Source: Nocardioides ginsengisegetis (GTDB lineage Bacteria; Actinomycetota; Actinomycetes; Propionibacteriales; Nocardioidaceae). Taken from it: DNA of 64,000 bases. The stretch is taken from the NCBI RefSeq assembly GCF_014138045.1, contig NZ_JACGXA010000001.1:555501-619500 (forward strand), read 5' to 3'. Below the pieces are notes generated by a model. The model was given only the letters and a program-made list of their open reading frames with translations. It made no database searches and was not told the DNA's origin. The translations under genes were made by a program, and so were the position numbers. Below are positions 59,779-64,000 of this stretch, one piece after another; within the stretch, counting starts at the first letter, position 1; every line of letters starts with the position of its first letter.

Positions 59779-61038
59779 ATGCGACCCGTCCGCAGCCTCG
59801 CGCTGGTGCTCTCCGGCGCCCTGGCCGCCGCGGCGATCGGCGTCCCGGCGCACGCCGGCACCGGCGACACCTGGAAGGTCCCGGCCCAGGCCTGGATCAC
59901 CATCAAGGGGCACGGCTACGGGCACGGCCACGGCATGTCGCAGTACGGCGCCGAGGGGGCCGCGCGGCAGGGCCTGGGCTACGCGAAGATCGTCGAGTTC
60001 TACTACCCCGGCACCGACTGGGGGCAGGCGACCGGCCGGGTCACCGTGCTGCTCACCGGCGCCACCAGCAACACCCTCGAGGTGCTGGCGCGACCGGGCC
60101 TGACCATCAAGGACGCCGCCACCGGCGACCGCGCGCCGCTGCCCGACAACGGGGCAAGCCGCTGGCGGATCGCGACGGCCCCGAACGGCGACAACCGCGT
60201 CTCCTACAAGACCAGTCGGTGGCACGGCTACGCCGACCTCCAGGGCGCCGGCGAGTTCTACGCCGGGGGCGACCCGATCAGCCTGGTCACTCCCGACGGC
60301 ACCCGCGCCTACCGCGGCCGGCTCCGGGCCGCCATCCCGACGCCCGGCTCGACCGAGCGCGACATCGTCAACGACCTGACCCTGGAGAGCTACATCAAGG
60401 GCGTGGTGCCCCAAGAGATCCCGGCGTCGTGGAGCACCGAGGCCGTCCGGGCCCAGGCCGTCGCCGCCCGGACCTATGCGGCCTACGAGCGCGAGCACCC
60501 GCACGGGTCGACGTACCAGCTCTGCGACACCTACTCCTGCCAGGTCTACGGCGGGTACGACGCGGAGTACCCCGCCTCCAACAAGGCCGTCGACGACACC
60601 CGCGGCAAGATCCTGACCGCCGGCGGCGAGCCGGCGTTCACGCAGTTCGGCTCCAGCAGCGGCGGCTGGACCTCGGCCGGCTCGGTGTCCTACCTGCCCG
60701 CCCGCCAGGACCCCTACGACGGCTGGTCGGGCAACCCGGTCCACACCTGGTGCGAGAAGGTCCAGGACGACCTCCTCGAGCGGACCTGGCCGGCGATCGG
60801 CAACCTGACGAAGATCGTCGTGACCCGGCGCGACGGCAACGGCGACTGGGGCGGCCGGATCGTCTCGATCACCCTGGTCGGCTCGGCCGGCCGGGTGACC
60901 GTCTCCGGCGACACGTTCCGCGCCGAGCTCGGCCTGCGCTCGACCTGGGTGACGTTCCGGGTCGCGCCGCGCACCGCCGCGCGGCACGAGAGCCGGACCG
61001 ACTTCTCGGTCGACCGGCTCGCCGCCTCGCGCCGCTGA
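59779..61038 (+). CDS. Secreted SpoIID/LytB-domain protein 2
   Basis: Exported protein of 419 residues: signal peptide to about residue 26 (AHA-GT). HGYGHGHGMSQYGAEGAARQG and VVPQEIPASWSTEAVRAQAVAARTYAA carry the same SpoIID motifs as the upstream gene, with which it shares overall plan and an EYPAS/EYPTS segment, so the two arose by duplication. The C-terminus is longer and basic. ATG at 59779; the 111-base gap contains no clear terminator. Convergent with pyc. Probable peptidoglycan-acting role. Confidence 0.85.
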   Translation: MRPVRSLALVLSGALAAAAIGVPAHAGTGDTWKVPAQAWITIKGHGYGHGHGMSQYGAEGAARQGLGYAKIVEFYYPGTDWGQATGRVTVLLTGATSNTLEVLARPGLTIKDAATGDRAPLPDNGASRWRIATAPNGDNRVSYKTSRWHGYADLQGAGEFYAGGDPISLVTPDGTRAYRGRLRAAIPTPGSTERDIVNDLTLESYIKGVVPQEIPASWSTEAVRAQAVAARTYAAYEREHPHGSTYQLCDTYSCQVYGGYDAEYPASNKAVDDTRGKILTAGGEPAFTQFGSSSGGWTSAGSVSYLPARQDPYDGWSGNPVHTWCEKVQDDLLERTWPAIGNLTKIVVTRRDGNGDWGGRIVSITLVGSAGRVTVSGDTFRAELGLRSTWVTFRVAPRTAARHESRTDFSVDRLAASRR

Positions 61039-61045
61039 CCCCGGC

Positions 61046-64000
61046 TCAGGCCAGCACGAGCACCAGGTCGCCGCCGTCGACGGCCTGGGTGCCGGGCAGC
61101 GCGAGCCGCTCGACCTTCCCGGCGATCGGCGCGGTGATGGAGGCCTCCATCTTCATCGCCTCGATGGTGGCGACGGTGTCGCCCGCGGCCACCTGGTCGC
61201 CCTCGGCGACCACGATCGTCACGACGCCCTGGAACGGCGCGGCCACCTGCCCGGGCTTGGAGGTGTCGGCCTTCTCGGCGGCCGCCACCTCGGAGGCGAC
61301 GCTGCGGTCGCGCACGCTGACCGGCCGGAGCTGGCCGTTGATGGTCGCCATGACCGTGCGGAAGCCGCGCTCGTCGGGGTCGCTGATGGCCTGCACGCCG
61401 AGGATGAGGGTCTTGCCCTCGTCGATCTCGACCTCGTGCTCCTCGCCCTGCTGGAGCCCGTAGAGGTAGTCCATGGTGGGCAGCACCGAGACGTCGCCGT
61501 AGGTCTCGCGGGCCTCGTTGAAGTCCCGCGTCGGGCCGGGGAACAACAGCTCGTTCAACGTACGCCGGCGGGTGCTGCTGCCGCCGGCGAGCCGTTCGGC
61601 CTGGTCGGCGGTGAGGTCGGCGGCGGGCGCCTTCCAGGTGCGGCCCTCGAGCGCCTTGGTGCGGAACGGCTCGGGCCAGCCACCGGGCGGGTCGCCGAGC
61701 TCGCCGTTGAGGAAGCCGATGACCGAGTCGGGGATGTCGAACTTGCCGGGGTTGTCCGCGAACTCCGCCGGGTCGGCGCCGACCGCCACCAGGTGCAGGG
61801 CCAGGTCGCCCACGACCTTGGAGGAGGGGGTCACCTTCACGACGTTGCCGAGGATGTCGTTGGCCGCGGCGTACATGTCCTCGATCTGCTCGAACTTCTC
61901 GCCCAGGCCCAGCGCGATCGCCTGCTGGCGCAGGTTGGAGAGCTGGCCGCCGGGGATCTCGTGGGTGTAGACCCGGCCGGTGGGCGACGGCAGTCCGGAC
62001 TCGAAGGGCGCGTAGACGCGGCGGGTCGCCTCCCAGTAGGGCTCCAGCGCGCAGACCGCCTCCAGCGACAGGCCGGTCTCGCGGTCGGAGTGGTCGGTCG
62101 CGGAGACCAGCGCCGAGAGCGGCGGCTGGGAGGTGGTGCCGGCCATCGAGGCGCTGGCCGCGTCGACCGCGTCGACCCCGGCGTCGATCGCCGCGAGCAG
62201 CGTCGCGAGCTGGCCGCCGGGGGTGTCGTGGGTGTGCAGGTGCACCGGCAGGTCGAACTCCGCGCGCAGGGCCGTGACCAGCGTCCGCGCGGCCGGCACC
62301 CGCAGCAGGCCGGCCATGTCCTTGATCGCCAGCACGTGCGCGCCGGCGTCGACGATCCGCTCGGCCAGCCGCAGGTAGTAGTCGAGCGTGTAGAGCTTCT
62401 CGTCGGGGTCGGACAGGTCGCCGGTGTAGCAGAGCGCGACCTCCGCGACCGTGGTGCCGGTGGAGCGCACCGCCTCGATCGCCGGGCGCATCTGCTCGAC
62501 GTCGTTGAGGGCGTCGAAGACCCGGAAGACGTCGATGCCGGTCGCCGCGGCCTCCTCGACGAAGGCCTGCGTCACCGCGGTCGGGTACGGCGTGTAGCCG
62601 ACCGTGTTGCGCCCGCGCAGCAGCATCTGGAGGCAGATGTTGGGCACGGTCTGGCGCAGCGCGGCCAGCCGCTCCCACGGGTCCTCGGAGAGGAAGCGCA
62701 GCGCCACGTCGTACGTCGCCCCGCCCCAGGCCTCGACCGACCAGAGCTCGGGCGTGGTGCGGGCGACGTGGCCGGCGACCGAGAGCAGGTCACGGGTCCG
62801 GACCCGCGTCGCGAGCAGGGACTGGTGGGCGTCGCGGAACGTCGTGTCGGTGACCGCGACCCGGTCCTGGGCGCGCAGCCGCCGGGCGAACTCCTCGGGC
62901 CCGACCTCGAGCAGCAGCTGCCGCGACCCGTCGGGGGCCGGCACGTCGAGGTTGGTCGGGGGCAGCTTGGTGACCGGGTCGATGCTGACCGGCGCCGGGC
63001 CGTGCGGCTGGTTGACCGTGACGTCGGCGAGGTAGTTGAGCAGCTTGCTGCCGCGGTCGCCCTTGCCGCGGGCGTTCATCAGCTGCGGGTGGGTCTCGAT
63101 GAACGACGTGGTGACGTTGCCGGCCGCGAAGTCGGGGTCCTCGAGCACCGCCTGGAGGAACGCGATGTTGGTGGAGACACCCCGGATCCGGAACTCCGCC
63201 ACCGCCCGACGGGCCTTCTCCACGGCCTTCTCGAACGTCCGGCCGCGACAGGTCAGCTTGGCCAGCATCGAGTCGAAGTGGGCCGAGACCTCCGCGCCGG
63301 TGTAGACGGTGCCGCCGTCGACGCGGACCCCGCCGCCGCCGGGGGAGCGGTAGGTCGTGATCTTGCCGGTGTCGGGGCGGAAGTTGTTGGCCGGGTCCTC
63401 GGTGGTGATCCGGCACTGGAGCGCCGCGCCGCGCAGCGTCACGGTGTCCTGGGAGAGCCCGAGGTCGGCGAGCGTCTCGCCCGAGGCGATCCGCAGCTGC
63501 GACTGGACGAGGTCGACGTCGGTGACCTCCTCGGTGACCGTGTGCTCGACCTGGATGCGGGGGTTCATCTCGATGAAGACGTAGTTGCCGTCGGGGTCGA
63601 GCAGGAACTCCACGGTCCCGGCGTTGCGGTAGCCGATCTCGCGGGCGAAGCGCACCGCGTCGGCGCACATCCGGTCGCGGAGCTCCGGGTCGAGGTTGGG
63701 CGCCGGGGCGATCTCGACGACCTTCTGGTGGCGCCGCTGCACGGAGCAGTCGCGCTCAAAGAGGTGGATGACGTTGCCCTCGCCGTCGGCCAGGATCTGC
63801 ACCTCGATGTGGCGGGGGTCGACCACGGCCTGCTCGATGAAGACGGTCGCGTCGCCGAAGGCGCCCTCGCCCTCGCGCATGCAGGTCTCGACCGCTTCGC
63901 GCAGGTCCTTCGGGTCGTCCACGCGCCGCATGCCCCGGCCACCGCCACCGGCGACGGCCTTCACGAAGAGCGGGTAGGGCAGCTCGTTCGCGGCCTCCAC
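61046..64000 (-). CDS. pyc: Pyruvate carboxylase (C-terminal 984 residues; 5' end beyond the window)
   Basis: Biotin enzyme carboxylating pyruvate to oxaloacetate to refill the citric acid cycle. The visible part runs from inside the ATP-grasp domain (VKAVAGGGGRGMR, EVQILADGEGNVIHLFERDCS, FIEMNPRIQVEHTVTE) through the carboxyltransferase barrel (DTTFRDAHQSLLATR, AIKDMAGLLR, LHTHDTPGG) to the biotinyl domain with EAMKMEA. The true start lies past position 64000; from the usual length (about 1125) roughly 140 residues are missing. Convergent with the second SpoIID gene (7 bases apart). Confidence 0.95.
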   Translation of the reverse strand: MEAANELPYPLFVKAVAGGGGRGMRRVDDPKDLREAVETCMREGEGAFGDATVFIEQAVVDPRHIEVQILADGEGNVIHLFERDCSVQRRHQKVVEIAPAPNLDPELRDRMCADAVRFAREIGYRNAGTVEFLLDPDGNYVFIEMNPRIQVEHTVTEEVTDVDLVQSQLRIASGETLADLGLSQDTVTLRGAALQCRITTEDPANNFRPDTGKITTYRSPGGGGVRVDGGTVYTGAEVSAHFDSMLAKLTCRGRTFEKAVEKARRAVAEFRIRGVSTNIAFLQAVLEDPDFAAGNVTTSFIETHPQLMNARGKGDRGSKLLNYLADVTVNQPHGPAPVSIDPVTKLPPTNLDVPAPDGSRQLLLEVGPEEFARRLRAQDRVAVTDTTFRDAHQSLLATRVRTRDLLSVAGHVARTTPELWSVEAWGGATYDVALRFLSEDPWERLAALRQTVPNICLQMLLRGRNTVGYTPYPTAVTQAFVEEAAATGIDVFRVFDALNDVEQMRPAIEAVRSTGTTVAEVALCYTGDLSDPDEKLYTLDYYLRLAERIVDAGAHVLAIKDMAGLLRVPAARTLVTALRAEFDLPVHLHTHDTPGGQLATLLAAIDAGVDAVDAASASMAGTTSQPPLSALVSATDHSDRETGLSLEAVCALEPYWEATRRVYAPFESGLPSPTGRVYTHEIPGGQLSNLRQQAIALGLGEKFEQIEDMYAAANDILGNVVKVTPSSKVVGDLALHLVAVGADPAEFADNPGKFDIPDSVIGFLNGELGDPPGGWPEPFRTKALEGRTWKAPAADLTADQAERLAGGSSTRRRTLNELLFPGPTRDFNEARETYGDVSVLPTMDYLYGLQQGEEHEVEIDEGKTLILGVQAISDPDERGFRTVMATINGQLRPVSVRDRSVASEVAAAEKADTSKPGQVAAPFQGVVTIVVAEGDQVAAGDTVATIEAMKMEASITAPIAGKVERLALPGTQAVDGGDLVLVLA

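Noticed and set aside
1..64000. tRNA, rRNA, CRISPR arrays, insertion sequences or prophage
   Set aside because: No tRNA-like cloverleaf, no array of regular spaced repeats and no transposase, integrase or phage gene was recognised. Absence is by eye only and could miss an isolated small RNA.

Overview
The window is 64 kb of very GC-rich DNA with GTG starts, 1- to 4-base start/stop overlaps and a strong G/C third-codon bias. It looks like an actinobacterial chromosome. The gene content (two succinate dehydrogenases, methylmalonyl-CoA mutase with MeaB, mycobacterial-type LpdA, pyruvate carboxylase, an SCO4848-type small membrane protein) fits a Nocardioidaceae relative such as Nocardioides; this is inference from content, not a database match. 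No rRNA, tRNA, CRISPR, prophage, transposase or replication origin is visible. No gene-free stretch exceeds 300 bases.

Layout. 1-2.5 kb: small membrane protein, cysteine dioxygenase-like cupin plus rhodanese, a lipoprotein serine hydrolase. 2.6-6.1 kb (minus): sdhCAB with a haem-type anchor. 6.2-7.3 kb: GT4 glycosyltransferase. 7.4-10.9 kb (plus): a second, mycobacterial Sdh1-like complex. 10.9-11.8 kb: MarR regulator and a small monooxygenase-fold protein behind a CTAG-palindrome promoter. 11.8-18.7 kb: a tightly coupled operon of unknown product (MDR dehydrogenase, PTPS-like enzyme, glycosyltransferase, flippase-like membrane protein, RibD-type reductase, DUF1697), divergent from a CDP-alcohol phosphotransferase fused to an LTA-synthase-like sulfatase domain. 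18.8-23.8 kb: mutA-mutB-meaB. 23.7-28.9 kb: probable exopolysaccharide locus (response regulator, beta-helix lipoprotein, membrane GT2 synthase, membrane beta-helix protein). 29-30.2 kb: M20 amidohydrolase.

30.3-52.7 kb carries most of a nucleoside uptake and catabolism programme: BMP lipoprotein, ABC ATPase and two permeases, then cdd and deoA; further on add, deoC, two aldehyde dehydrogenase genes, a phosphohexomutase and purine nucleoside phosphorylase. Imported nucleosides would be deaminated and phosphorolysed; DeoC splits deoxyribose 5-phosphate to glyceraldehyde 3-phosphate and acetaldehyde, which the adjacent aldehyde dehydrogenase could oxidise. Set among them are two MEDS-domain signalling genes, a MaoC hydratase, a papain-like protein with a uridine-kinase-like partner, a PH-domain membrane protein, an aldo/keto reductase with its MerR regulator, and an epimerase. 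52.8-64 kb: a glyoxalase-fold gene, an AbiEi/DUF559 gene bracketed by palindromic repeats, a GGCT-fold gene, tandem lpd and lpdA, a coiled-coil protein, two SpoIID/LytB proteins and the C-terminal 984 residues of pyruvate carboxylase running off the right edge.

The most unusual features are short dispersed repeats. Several are palindromes in intergenic regions. Others sit in frame inside sdhA (Sdh1 set), mutA and mutB, where they encode small insert loops. The 12-18.7 kb cluster is the best candidate for an undescribed pathway.
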